DNA of 13,132 nt from JACRAO01 sp964490895 (GCA_964490895.1 CAZBEI010000048.1:1-13132), one strand, 5' to 3'. Positions 1 through 7,509 are shown, counted from the stretch's first letter. Numbers and translations are program-made. The notes: a model not told the origin generated them from the sequence alone.

Positions 1-317
1 TAATGGACAATCTCAATACGCACAACAAAAGCTCACTCGTTGAATTTTTTGGTGAAACAAAGGCAAATGCAATTTGGAGCCGACTCAAAGTTCATCACAC
101 ACCAAAACATGCAAGCTGGCTTAATCAGGCTGAGATTGGGATTGGAATTTATATGCGGCAATGTCTAGGTAAAACACGCATCCCTAATATTCAAACTCTC
201 AGAAGTAAGACTCGTGCTTGGAATAAACGTGCTAATAGAAAAAATATAAAAATCGATTGGACGTTTACAGTAAAAAAAGCAAGGAGAAAATTCAAATTCA
301 AAACCGCTAAGAATTAA
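1..317 (+). CDS. IS630-family transposase, C-terminal part (5' end outside window)
   Basis: This is the C-terminal half of a DDE transposase that would cut and join the ends of its insertion sequence. The reading frame is open at the left edge, so the ATG at position 3 is probably internal; the visible part is 104 codons ending in TAA at 315-317. It opens with MDNLNTH, the context of the second catalytic Asp in IS630/Tc1-mariner-type transposases. The segment HHTPKHASWLNQAEI carries the final catalytic Glu in the W-L-N-x-x-E setting typical of IS630. The tail is rich in Lys and Arg, as is usual for the family. The first catalytic Asp and the DNA-binding domain lie upstream of the window, so I cannot say whether the gene is intact. 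Family assignment is from motif recognition. Confidence 0.85.
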   Translation, partial: MDNLNTHNKSSLVEFFGETKANAIWSRLKVHHTPKHASWLNQAEIGIGIYMRQCLGKTRIPNIQTLRSKTRAWNKRANRKNIKIDWTFTVKKARRKFKFKTAKN

Positions 318-332
318 GTGGTCGAGGTACTA
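1..332 (+). mobile_element. Right part of an IS630-family insertion sequence
   Basis: Only the right end is in the window. After the transposase stop come 13 bases (gtggtcgaggtac, 318-330) and then TA at 331-332. IS630 elements insert at TA and duplicate it, so 331-332 could be the target duplication and gtggtcgaggtac the outer end of the terminal repeat. The left end needed to confirm the inverted repeat is not visible. The boundary is therefore an inference. Confidence 0.5.
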
Positions 333-1847
333 GTTCTCATTTTCTACTATATGCTGATTTTTTTTAAAAAACTCTAAAATAAATACTGTAAACAATGTGT
401 GCGTGGCCATAAAAACAAACCCCGTTCCATACACTAAAAGCAAAAGCATCTCATACTTCTTGGTGTGTAAAATTTGAAATAGGGTAAAGAAAAAAACACT
501 GAGGTACAAATAGGCCATCACAATCTCTGTGATGTTGACAAAATTAAAAGAAACAGGGGTGAGAGACCTAAATTTTTTCATTTTTTGATTGTTTGCCCCA
601 TACTTTGGTGTTCGAACAAAGGGAGTTTTTCTCCCAAAAATCCCATCCAAAAAAGCTGAAGATGCTGTTACAGAAATACCTCCTGCTATGGGGATGCACG
701 AAAAAATAATTTCTAAAAATCTTTTTAGTGAAAAAGAGTTGTTTTCAATCTCAGCAATCGAATAATAGACAACAAAAACAAAAATACTAAAGGCTAAACT
801 CAAACAAATAGGCCTCACGTAATTATCTTCAGCAAAAATAAAAAGACTCACAAAACAGAAATGAATTGCAAAAAAACCCAATAGAGAAGTCATGAGTCCA
901 GACATTTTTTCGAAAACTGAAAGATAGAGGTCGGATTTTTTCCAGAAGGAGAGCTTGCTCCTCCATATCAGCGGAATCATCTTAAGCCTTGCCTGTGTGG
1001 TGCCCTTATACCATCTGTACTGTTGGTTTTTGAAGGCTTGGACTTCGATGGGGAGCTCAGAGGGAACAACAACATCTTTTAGATAGATAAACTTCCAGTC
1101 TCGAATCACTGCTCGATAACTTAAATCCAGGTCTTCGCATAAAGTGTCAGAGCTCCATCCACCAGAATCTAAAATAGCAGTTTTTCTCCATACACCAGCA
1201 GTGCCATGGAAGTTGAAAAATTTTTTTAAAAAGAAATGGGCACATTGCTCTATGAGCCAACCATTGATCAGCACACTTTGAAACCGCGTGACGTACGAAT
1301 AGTGTCGATTGATAAAACCCCAACGGGCTTGAACCATCCCAATCTTGGGATCAGTAAAATAATGGATCGTTTTTAAAAGGAAATCAGAGGAAGGAACAAA
1401 ATCAGCATCAAAAATAGCAATCAGCTCACCCTGAGCTTGGTGGAGTCCCTCTTGCAATGCACCGGCCTTAAATCCTAATCTTGTTTCTCTATGTAAAAGG
1501 TTAATTTTAAATCCTTCTTTTTGATATTCTTTGACACACTGGGCCGCAAGCTGTGCTGTTTCGTCAGTGGAGTCATCTAAGACTTGGATATCCAGTAACT
1601 CTTTTGGATAATTGAGTTCGCACACAGATTTAATAAGTCTCTGTAAAACTTTTGATTCGTTATACGTTGGCAGTTGAATAGTGACTGTGGGGAGCTTTTC
1701 GAATTTCTGGTTTGGAAATACTTTCCGCCTTTTATGGAACAAATAAGCAACTATGATACAAAAACGATACCCATTGTAAAAAAACAAGGTCAGCACAAAA
1801 GCCCAACAAATAAGCGAGGAGAAGGAATCAAATAAGAGTTTTAACAT
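330..1847 (-). CDS. Family 2 processive glycosyltransferase, CslA/cellulose-synthase-like membrane protein
   Basis: Likely a membrane polysaccharide synthase that transfers sugars from a nucleotide sugar on the cytoplasmic side, 505 residues from the ATG at 1847. A GTG at 1856 would add three residues; neither start has a clear ribosome site, and the ATG suits the hydrophobic N-terminus. Motifs in order: an N-terminal membrane segment (about 7-38), DDSTDE (D91, D92), DAD (D147, D149), CEDLDLSYR (E238, D239; Cys sits where Thr is common), and QQYRW (275-279), the Q-x-x-R-W signature of processive GT2 enzymes. About four more membrane segments follow, with GRKTPFVRTPKYG between them, a string I associate with this bacterial CslA-like group. 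No PilZ domain is present. The spacing and wording (FKAGAL, QARWG, FHGTAGVWR) resemble CslA (mannan synthase) more than BcsA. The polymer cannot be decided from sequence. The divergent neighbour starts 135 bp away. Confidence 0.88.
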   Translation of the reverse strand: MLKLLFDSFSSLICWAFVLTLFFYNGYRFCIIVAYLFHKRRKVFPNQKFEKLPTVTIQLPTYNESKVLQRLIKSVCELNYPKELLDIQVLDDSTDETAQLAAQCVKEYQKEGFKINLLHRETRLGFKAGALQEGLHQAQGELIAIFDADFVPSSDFLLKTIHYFTDPKIGMVQARWGFINRHYSYVTRFQSVLINGWLIEQCAHFFLKKFFNFHGTAGVWRKTAILDSGGWSSDTLCEDLDLSYRAVIRDWKFIYLKDVVVPSELPIEVQAFKNQQYRWYKGTTQARLKMIPLIWRSKLSFWKKSDLYLSVFEKMSGLMTSLLGFFAIHFCFVSLFIFAEDNYVRPICLSLAFSIFVFVVYYSIAEIENNSFSLKRFLEIIFSCIPIAGGISVTASSAFLDGIFGRKTPFVRTPKYGANNQKMKKFRSLTPVSFNFVNITEIVMAYLYLSVFFFTLFQILHTKKYEMLLLLVYGTGFVFMATHTLFTVFILEFFKKNQHIVENEN

Positions 1848-1982
1848 GCTTAGCACAAGAGTGTATTTAACGCCTTAAAAATACAAGCCAATTTTTTCAT
1901 AACGCGCCACATTCTCAGTCTGGTGTCATTATTGTTTTAATCAGATTATTCCGATAACTCATGGAGGGGGTGATTTTCAAAA
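1848..1982. promoter_or_regulatory. Divergent intergenic region serving the GT2 and SUMF1-lipoprotein genes
   Basis: The 135 bp between two divergently transcribed genes must hold both promoters. A strong Shine-Dalgarno (GGAGGGGG, 1963-1970) lies 12 bases before the lipoprotein ATG at 1983. I see only weak sigma70-like hexamers: TTGTTT near 1933 for the rightward gene, and TTGGCT on the minus strand near 1885-1890 for the leftward gene. No clear operator palindrome is visible. Confidence 0.35.
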
Positions 1983-3731
1983 ATGTGGGTTAGATATTCT
2001 ACCCTTGTTTTACTTTATCTTGCATTTGAGATTTTTTCACTGTGTGGCTGTGAAAACAAGAAACCCCTTCAAGGGGACTCCCCACATTTAATTCAATCTG
2101 AAATAAATCAAATTCTTAATTTTAAAATGCAAAAAGAAGATAAAGGTCGAAAATTAAAAATCAGCCCAGATTTTTCAAATATAACCAGCCGAACTAACTT
2201 TGATTTTATCATTCAACAATGCGATGAAGAATTAAGTTTTTTTATACAAGAAAAACCATTTCCAGAGAAAATACCTGCGCCTCAATGGCGGAAATTACCA
2301 TGCGGATCAAAAAAAATTTCCTACACATTACAAAAAAAAACAGATGGGGATCATTTTTTGTCTTTTTTCCTTAAGGATAAAACCTCTCTGTCTTTTATCT
2401 ATCCGGAAATATTTAAGATCACACTTGATTTGACCCCCCCCTTTGTTGAGTTTAAAGACATTCCACCCTCTCTTTTTAGTGGAGATTTGTTTGAACTGCA
2501 GTGGGAAGTCAGCGAAGCCCATAGCTCTTCGGAATATAAACTACAAGTGGAGTACTCCTTGGATCAGGGTGAGAGCTGGCAAATGCTCAATCAAATCATT
2601 CTTAAAACAGGATCTATCGAAAGACAAAGATTTAAGTCTGCTTGGTCCGTTCCTCAAGTGGAAAGTGCAGTGGGTCTTTTTAGAATTAAATGGGAAGATT
2701 TAGTGCATAATGAAGTCATTCGAGAAAGTAAGACTTTTATGATACTCAAAAAAAAACAAGTTGCTTCGAACCCTCGAGCACCTTCGCAAAACCATCTTGA
2801 GTGTCCAGTAAACTATGTCCTAGTGACCGCACATCCAGAAGTTGGAACAAGTCATGATTTTTGTGTTGCTAAATTCGAAATGAAGGCTCAAAGCCTTGAT
2901 GGCATTGTCGAGAAAAATGGCTGTGGAAAAAATCCAAAAAAATGTGATTTCGAAAATCGTTTAGATATTAAAACGCATGTGCCGGTTTCTTCTCCTGAGG
3001 GAACACCTTGGGTGCAGATAAGTCAAGGCGAAGCGCTTGAGATCTGTCAAAATATTGGACCAGGGTTTGACCTTATTTCTAATGCGCAATGGATGAGTGT
3101 GGCGCGACTCATAGAGCAAGAAGCTAAAAACTGGAGGCTTGGTCAAGCAAGAGAAACAGAAATCAATATTGGACATTGTAATCAAAAAATACCGGGTCAT
3201 TTTTTTAGCAACAATGCTCTCAGTGTTCAAGACGTAGAAGATCCATGGTCAGGAGTAGAACACGGAAATCCAAAAGATTACGAAATTTGGACACAAAAAA
3301 GAACCCATACCCTGTCCGCCAAAGAAGAAATTTGGGACTTTGGCGGAAATGTCTGGGAGTTTGTAAAAGACTATTTTTATGTTACTGCAGCCTCTAACTC
3401 TGGCCTACAGTGTTTTGAAAAAAAAACATGTTGGACTGACTATGCAAATGACCCCATCTTTACAACTGACCCACGCGCAGAAACTTTGAGAAAACAATTT
3501 TCACCTCTTTCTCATTCTCTGAGCTATGTCCAGGTGGGTGGGAAATTTTTTCCACAAAGTCCTACAAACTTTTCATCACAAGAAGATCAAGTGATGACCA
3601 GAGGAGGAAAATGGGATGGGGGCCAATTTGGTGGAATTTATGCAGCCTGGCTTTTTGGTTTGACAAAAAAATCTACTAGTTCTGAAATAGGTTTTCGTTG
3701 TGTTTATGCAACGGAAACAAACGGTTTCTAA
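1983..3731 (+). CDS. SUMF1/FGE-sulfatase-domain lipoprotein with Ig-like middle domain
   Basis: A predicted exported lipoprotein of 582 residues, function unknown. The N-terminus is a hydrophobic signal ending L20-C-G-C23, a somewhat relaxed lipobox with C23 as the lipidated residue. The start is supported by the GGAGGGGG site upstream. Residues about 150-250 look like an Ig/fibronectin-type beta domain (YSLDQGESWQML). From about 273 a SUMF1/FGE-like fold follows: a Cys-framed FCVAKFEMKA near 293-302, GTPWVQIS near 340, then DLISNAQWM, EIWDFGGNVWEF near 448, TRGGKW near 537, and the closing SEIGFRCVY. Domains of this kind in predatory and related bacteria are used as binding or surface modules. 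Nothing suggests sulfatase activation, since no sulfatase gene is visible. Its stop overlaps the convergent next gene by 4 bp. Confidence 0.82.
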   Translation: MWVRYSTLVLLYLAFEIFSLCGCENKKPLQGDSPHLIQSEINQILNFKMQKEDKGRKLKISPDFSNITSRTNFDFIIQQCDEELSFFIQEKPFPEKIPAPQWRKLPCGSKKISYTLQKKTDGDHFLSFFLKDKTSLSFIYPEIFKITLDLTPPFVEFKDIPPSLFSGDLFELQWEVSEAHSSSEYKLQVEYSLDQGESWQMLNQIILKTGSIERQRFKSAWSVPQVESAVGLFRIKWEDLVHNEVIRESKTFMILKKKQVASNPRAPSQNHLECPVNYVLVTAHPEVGTSHDFCVAKFEMKAQSLDGIVEKNGCGKNPKKCDFENRLDIKTHVPVSSPEGTPWVQISQGEALEICQNIGPGFDLISNAQWMSVARLIEQEAKNWRLGQARETEINIGHCNQKIPGHFFSNNALSVQDVEDPWSGVEHGNPKDYEIWTQKRTHTLSAKEEIWDFGGNVWEFVKDYFYVTAASNSGLQCFEKKTCWTDYANDPIFTTDPRAETLRKQFSPLSHSLSYVQVGGKFFPQSPTNFSSQEDQVMTRGGKWDGGQFGGIYAAWLFGLTKKSTSSEIGFRCVYATETNGF

Positions 3732-4579
3732 AAAACATAAGTCAATCCGACTCCCAGGGAGCTTCCGGCACCCCCATTTTTACCTATTAAAAATTTCGAA
3801 TATAAACTTTCGATGAGTAAAGCTTCTGAAAAGGAATATTTAATACCCAGCCCTGTTTGGAAGAAAAAAGCCGACCAACTCAGTTTTGACCAAGTGGGTG
3901 TGAACTCTTCGCTCAAATAAAATGTCCATTGGTAGAAAGAGTAAGAAAAAAATGCCTTTGACGGGGTCTGATAAAGATGTTGTGGATTTGATGAGGCCGT
4001 GTCAAATGCATAATTAAAACCGACATCAAAAAAAAGACTAAAAATATCGCTGAGTGGATAGTTGTAAAAAAAAGAGGTACTCCATTTCCAACCATTGGAG
4101 TCCAATCCTGGACGTCCACTGACTTTTCCATCCAAATCAGACTTCACTGGAAATGTAAAACTCATGCCTAAAGATAAATTGTCGTTTTGTTCGAGGGGTT
4201 TCCACTTAAAACTGGGTCCAAAAGAGGTCAATCCAAATTGTGCATCTGTACTGTTAGAAAACCCAATCGCACTGAAAAAAGAACTTGCTGGCTGATGAGC
4301 AGATTTTACTTCAAAATGAACACCCCCGGTAAAATCAGAGGTAATCCCAAGATGGAGACTTAAAAAATTTGACCAAAAACTAGATCTTTGGGGTTGGTCC
4401 TGTCTTGTTCCCAGTGCATCAAATCTTTTTGTTTCTGAATAAATACTCGAAAAAATTTTTAATTCTTTTTGTCCTTGGCTTAAAACAGTTCCCGTATTTG
4501 AAACATAAGCAATGGAACAAATCGAATGGCAAAAAATTAAAATTTGGAAAATAAAAATGGTTTTTAAAATCTTAGTCAT
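3728..4579 (-). CDS. Putative outer-membrane beta-barrel protein
   Basis: A 283-residue protein with a cleavable signal peptide (residues 1 to about 24, ending SICSIA). The mature part is rich in alternating aromatic and polar residues (for example SFFYNYPLSDIFSLFFDVGFNYAF) and ends GVGLTYVF. A C-terminal Phe is the classic sorting signature for outer-membrane beta-barrels, and the length fits a barrel of about 10-12 strands. I do not recognise the family; it may be a porin-like or meta-pathway-type channel. The ATG at 4579 has AGAGG about ten bases upstream on the minus strand. Its 5' end faces the GT-C gene, whose likely start is only 31 bp away, so the promoters must reach into each other's coding sequence. 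Its stop overlaps that of the SUMF1 lipoprotein. Confidence 0.68.
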   Translation of the reverse strand: MTKILKTIFIFQILIFCHSICSIAYVSNTGTVLSQGQKELKIFSSIYSETKRFDALGTRQDQPQRSSFWSNFLSLHLGITSDFTGGVHFEVKSAHQPASSFFSAIGFSNSTDAQFGLTSFGPSFKWKPLEQNDNLSLGMSFTFPVKSDLDGKVSGRPGLDSNGWKWSTSFFYNYPLSDIFSLFFDVGFNYAFDTASSNPQHLYQTPSKAFFSYSFYQWTFYLSEEFTPTWSKLSWSAFFFQTGLGIKYSFSEALLIESLYSKFLIGKNGGAGSSLGVGLTYVF

Positions 4580-4610
4580 TTTTCTAACCTCTGGGTGTTA
4601 TCATGATAGC

Positions 4611-5957
4611 ATGAATCCATTCCTTACTTTTTTAAAGAAAAATCTAGATTTGGTGGGTTTATTTTCTCTGGGATGGGTGATTCTAGGATATGCAGCAATG
4701 TATTGGGTTTCCTGTCTACCGTTAGGAAAACGGGCCTGGCCTTATCTTTTTTTGTATTTTTTCCTTCTGCTTGCCTCTTTTGTGATCGCGTATCTCAATA
4801 TGAAATTAAAGTTCACACTCGAAAAGAAGATTTTTTTGAGTTCAGTGTTTATTATCCTTCTACTCTTGCTAGCAATCCCTTTTACAAGTCATGACGCTGT
4901 TCGCTATCTGTGGGATGGAAAGGTCCTTCTTGAGGGGTTTGATCCCTACAGAACATCCCCTTCTCAATTTCAGAAAGATTTTTTTGGCTCGTGGCCAGAA
5001 GTAAGAGACTGTAGAGAGTTTAGGACTCTTTACCCACCTCTGGCACAGGCTTTTTTTGCTTTCTGTGCTTTGTTTGGAGAAAAAAATAGTTTTTATGTTT
5101 GGAAATTGATTTTAACTCTTTTTTTTATTGGAGCATTGATTTTAGTCCGATCTTTGCTGAGGAGAAACTCCTTAGAACTATTTTTCCCGTTGGTTGTGCT
5201 TTCGCCAATCTTATTGCTGGAAACAGGCCTGGGAGCACATGTAGATTTAATTTTAGGTTTTTTTATCTTACTTGCATTCATTTTTTTTGAAAGTAAGAAT
5301 TTTTTACTTTCTGGTCTTTGCTTAGGTTTAGGTTTTTGTACAAAGTTTTTGCCTGTTTTTACTTTACTGCCATGCGTGATTTATCTTTTTTGTTTTAAGA
5401 GAAAATGTGACGCTCTCTATTTTGGCTTTGGTTTTTTTGCTCCAGTTTTTTGTATCTATGGGGTAACTCTTGCATTGGGGTTCCATCCTTTTGGGGATAT
5501 CCTTGCGTTTTTTGAGCGGTTAGAGTTTGGCTCTCCCATTTTTAGTACATTAAAAATATTTTTAAACTTTAATCAGATTTTTTATTTGACAATATTCTTG
5601 GCATTTTTTTTGCCGTGTCTTTTTACTTTTAAAACTAAAAAATGGGAAGTTGGTTTTGTTTTGGGATTGTTTGTTCCTGTTTTTTTTAGTCCAGTTGTTT
5701 ATCCTTGGTATTTCTTGCCTCTTTCTTTTTGTCTCCCCTTTTTCCCTTCTTTTTTTATTTTTTTTTGGATGTCATTTTCTGTTTTAACTTACGAAGTCAT
5801 GGATCACTTTGACTTAACGGGGGTGTGGAAACCACAGCTCTGGCCACTCCTTGTTCAGAGCTCTGTGGGGATGCTGGGGCTTATTTTAGATTGTATTTTA
5901 TTTAAAAAAATATATTTATTGAAAGCTCGCGCTAGAGGCGAGACCTATAATCAATAA
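4611..5957 (+). CDS. GT-C-fold polyprenyl-phosphate-sugar-dependent glycosyltransferase (mannosyltransferase-like)
   Basis: A very hydrophobic protein of 448 residues from the ATG at 4611, with about ten membrane segments. The diagnostic part is SHDAVRYLWDGKVLLEGFDPY (about residues 92-112), followed by YPPLAQ. This is the first periplasmic-loop arrangement of GT-C enzymes, which take sugar from a polyprenyl-phosphate donor; the Asp of SHD is the expected catalytic residue. Later GFCTKFLP and PVVYPWYFLPL are also typical of the group. The frame is open back to 4512, but that extension runs antisense through the signal peptide of the divergent gene, so I prefer 4611. No strong ribosome site is seen for it. 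T-rich codons for Phe and Leu give long T tracts. The stop overlaps the end of the convergent lipoprotein by 26 bp. The sugar is unknown; mannose is a guess from resemblance. Confidence 0.75.
   Translation: MNPFLTFLKKNLDLVGLFSLGWVILGYAAMYWVSCLPLGKRAWPYLFLYFFLLLASFVIAYLNMKLKFTLEKKIFLSSVFIILLLLLAIPFTSHDAVRYLWDGKVLLEGFDPYRTSPSQFQKDFFGSWPEVRDCREFRTLYPPLAQAFFAFCALFGEKNSFYVWKLILTLFFIGALILVRSLLRRNSLELFFPLVVLSPILLLETGLGAHVDLILGFFILLAFIFFESKNFLLSGLCLGLGFCTKFLPVFTLLPCVIYLFCFKRKCDALYFGFGFFAPVFCIYGVTLALGFHPFGDILAFFERLEFGSPIFSTLKIFLNFNQIFYLTIFLAFFLPCLFTFKTKKWEVGFVLGLFVPVFFSPVVYPWYFLPLSFCLPFFPSFFIFFWMSFSVLTYEVMDHFDLTGVWKPQLWPLLVQSSVGMLGLILDCILFKKIYLLKARARGETYNQ
5926..5942 (-). terminator. Possible weak terminator overlapping two convergent gene ends
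   Basis: CTCGC (5926-5930) and GCGAG (5938-5942) form a 5-bp GC-rich stem with a 7-base loop, overlapping the stop of the leftward gene at 5932-5934. On the minus strand it is followed by a T-rich stretch, including TTTTTTT about 15 bases on, rather than an immediate T run. It lies inside the 3' end of the rightward GT-C gene. Weak evidence. Confidence 0.3.
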
Positions 5958-7050
5958 AATCAAAAACAGTAGTCTCAGAAGGTGTAGCCAGTGGATTGTA
6001 TCGGATTTGAGTGAGGTTGTTTTTTTCTGCATCTGTTAAGGATCCATTCAAAATCTTATACGTCGTAAAATCTGCTTCTATATTCCAAAAAATGCTTCTG
6101 ATCAGAGTTTTTTCGTTTTCCCATGTTTTTTTGAAAGCCTGATAACACTTGAGTTGATTTTCGAAGCTGAGCGAATCGTCTAAGCGAGAAAAAGAGCCAG
6201 GATCAATTGCTGTTGTTACAACATTGCGGTATCCAACCTCAGTAAAATAAAGAGGTCTTTTTAGTTTTTGAGACAGATTGAGTAATTTTTCTTTAATCCC
6301 TCCCCAGGCTACATCCAACTCTTCTTGCGTAGGACTGAGGCTTGTGCTTAAAGGAAAATAAGCTGAGAGACCTATGGCATCCACATCATTCCAGATGTTC
6401 AAACTTTCGATGTTTTCATTCCAATTGATCGAAAAAATCAAGGCACCCTCAAAAACTTTTCTAATCTCTCGAATGACCTTTTGCCAACGCTCTGGGTTTT
6501 GATTTAATTTTGTGAGCTCTGAGGCTATAATCAACTCTCCCATGTGCAAGCTCTGGGCTTGTGCTGCAATCAAAGTGATCCACTTCGTGTACTCGCTAAA
6601 CCAGGCATTGAGATCGGTAGGTTCAAAATACCCTCTCCAAATTTCTCTGCGGCTTGGTTCGACATTTTTGAACGTTGTTAAAAAAGGTAAAAATGTAACT
6701 AAAAGTCCTTGCTCAATGGCTTTGCTTGCAATGCTAAAAGATTCATTAAAATCAGGGTAGGCATCACACACATAAATGCCACTAGAAAAATAATCACTCT
6801 GACAACCAAACACAGGAACAACTAAAAATTTTGCTCCACGTTCTTTTGTTTTACCCAGCATTTTAGACATATAAGTGCTAGATCGAGTTGTTGTATTCTG
6901 CGTGGCATTCCACTTTGTAAAAACAAACCCATCTTGGTGAGGGCTCACAAAAGAAAGGGGCTCTCTTGTCAATGGACTCGTGGATATTTTTCCACATGCG
7001 CCACAGAGGATAAAGAAGCCCGCAAAACAGATAAAGTAAAATAGTTTCAT
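5932..7050 (-). CDS. GH113-like glycoside hydrolase lipoprotein (putative beta-mannanase)
   Basis: A 372-residue predicted secreted glycoside hydrolase with a TIM-barrel. The signal MKLFYFICFAGFFILCGAC has a non-standard lipobox (C16-G-A-C19), so lipidation at C19 is likely but not certain. The start of the barrel is GFVFTKWN near 41-48. IIASELTKLNQNPERW (E178) matches the acid/base region of GH113-type enzymes, SINWNENIESLNIWNDVDAIGLSAYFPL (207-234) is the following strand pair, and YFTEVGYRN (E271) matches the nucleophile Glu. SIFWNIEAD (319-327) closes the barrel. Known GH113 members cut beta-1,4-mannan. With a CslA-like synthase and a GT-C transferase in the same cluster, a polymer-trimming role is plausible. 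The substrate is inferred. AAAGGGGG lies about 20 bases upstream, far for a ribosome site. Confidence 0.78.
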   Translation of the reverse strand: MKLFYFICFAGFFILCGACGKISTSPLTREPLSFVSPHQDGFVFTKWNATQNTTTRSSTYMSKMLGKTKERGAKFLVVPVFGCQSDYFSSGIYVCDAYPDFNESFSIASKAIEQGLLVTFLPFLTTFKNVEPSRREIWRGYFEPTDLNAWFSEYTKWITLIAAQAQSLHMGELIIASELTKLNQNPERWQKVIREIRKVFEGALIFSINWNENIESLNIWNDVDAIGLSAYFPLSTSLSPTQEELDVAWGGIKEKLLNLSQKLKRPLYFTEVGYRNVVTTAIDPGSFSRLDDSLSFENQLKCYQAFKKTWENEKTLIRSIFWNIEADFTTYKILNGSLTDAEKNNLTQIRYNPLATPSETTVFDFIDYRSRL

Positions 7051-7224
7051 AAATAAAGTACAAGTTTCAACCCCCTTTAGTTTAAATTAAAAGAAGAACC
7101 TCAACCAGTGTGTCTTATTTGATCTGCTAGTCAATGTGGCCCTATTTAGATTCTGCTGAAAAAGTGGCTTAAAATGGGTAAAATTTATAAATGTTGAGGA
7201 TTAATTTGAAAATTTCTGGTAAAA

Positions 7225-7386
7225 ATGCGTATGGCAAATCTATCTTCATACGATCAACAAAGTTTATTTGGCACAAGCCTGATTTTGACTGATTTTTTAG
7301 AGTCAGGCGACCTGTGCTCAGTGATTCAGAAGGAAATTGCCCCTCTGATCAAAGACAGTAATTTTTCATTTTGTAAACTTTTGTAA
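7225..7386 (+). pseudogene. Truncated transposase N-terminus (53 codons)
   Basis: ATG at 7225 opens a 53-codon frame reading MRMANLSSYDQQSLFGTSLI and then TDFLESGDLCSVIQKEIAPL before the stop at 7384-7386. The wording is like the first segment of IS1182/IS5-type transposases, where such a helix comes just before the G-R-P substrate-recognition stretch. That stretch and all catalytic parts are missing. The frame ends inside a tandem 10-bp repeat (ttgtaaactt twice, 7371-7390), consistent with a deletion junction. It is unlikely to be functional. Confidence 0.5.
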
Positions 7387-7390
7387 ACTT
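7371..7390 (+). repeat. Perfect 10-bp tandem duplication
   Basis: ttgtaaactt occurs twice without a gap at 7371-7380 and 7381-7390. It introduces the stop of the transposase stub and lies next to the apparent right end of the IS remnant, so it may mark the deletion or slippage that inactivated it. Confidence 0.8.
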
Positions 7391-7509
7391 TTTCCCAGCT
7401 TTTCATGCTGCACGAACACACATGCACTTGTAAGTCCACCCCGGGCGCCACCCAAAAGCGGTCAGGGGACTCCGTTTTTACACCGAGCCTGAAGAATGAG
7501 GCTGAACAG

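Larger units (their letters stand above)
7149..7404 (+). mobile_element. Degenerate, internally deleted insertion sequence (MITE-like remnant)
   Basis: The left edge GATTCTGCTGAAAAAGTGGC (7149-7168) resembles the terminal repeat of many IS1182/IS4/IS5-type elements. Near 7387-7404, ACTTTTTCccAGCttttC resembles its inverted complement, ACTTTTTC followed by AGC being shared. CATTTT also appears at matching distance inside both ends. Between them lies a transposase-like N-terminal stub. I see no clear target duplication. Family and exact ends are inferred. Confidence 0.45.
7051..7509. other. 459-bp gene-free stretch: promoter side, degenerate IS, GC-rich patch
   Basis: No complete gene is visible. 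Bases 7051-7148 should hold the promoter of the leftward GH113-like gene, but no convincing -35/-10 pair is visible. Bases 7149-7404 look like an internally deleted insertion sequence. Bases 7405-7509 are locally GC-rich (ccaccccgggcgccaccc near 7436) with two imperfect hairpins (7433-7471 and 7486-7503). They carry no T run that would make a clear terminator for the leftward membrane gene ending at 7510. Confidence 0.6.

Noticed and set aside
1983..3731. True formylglycine-generating enzyme
   Set aside because: No sulfatase is nearby and the protein is a lipoprotein with an Ig-like domain. The fold is shared by many non-catalytic proteins.
3751..3761. Perfect palindrome CTCCCAGGGAG after the SUMF1 gene as a terminator
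   Set aside because: It is inside the coding sequence of the convergent gene, the loop would be too small for a full stem, and no T run follows.
4512..4610. N-terminal extension of the GT-C gene, containing a lipobox-like L-T-S-G-C
   Set aside because: It runs antisense through the signal peptide of the divergent barrel gene. A lipoprotein signal makes no sense before a polytopic enzyme, and ATG 4611 starts at the first natural helix.
5750..5766. T7 and T9 tracts in the GT-C gene as phase-variation sites
   Set aside because: The whole gene is T-rich from Phe/Leu codons in membrane helices, with many similar tracts and no sign of a shifted alternative frame.
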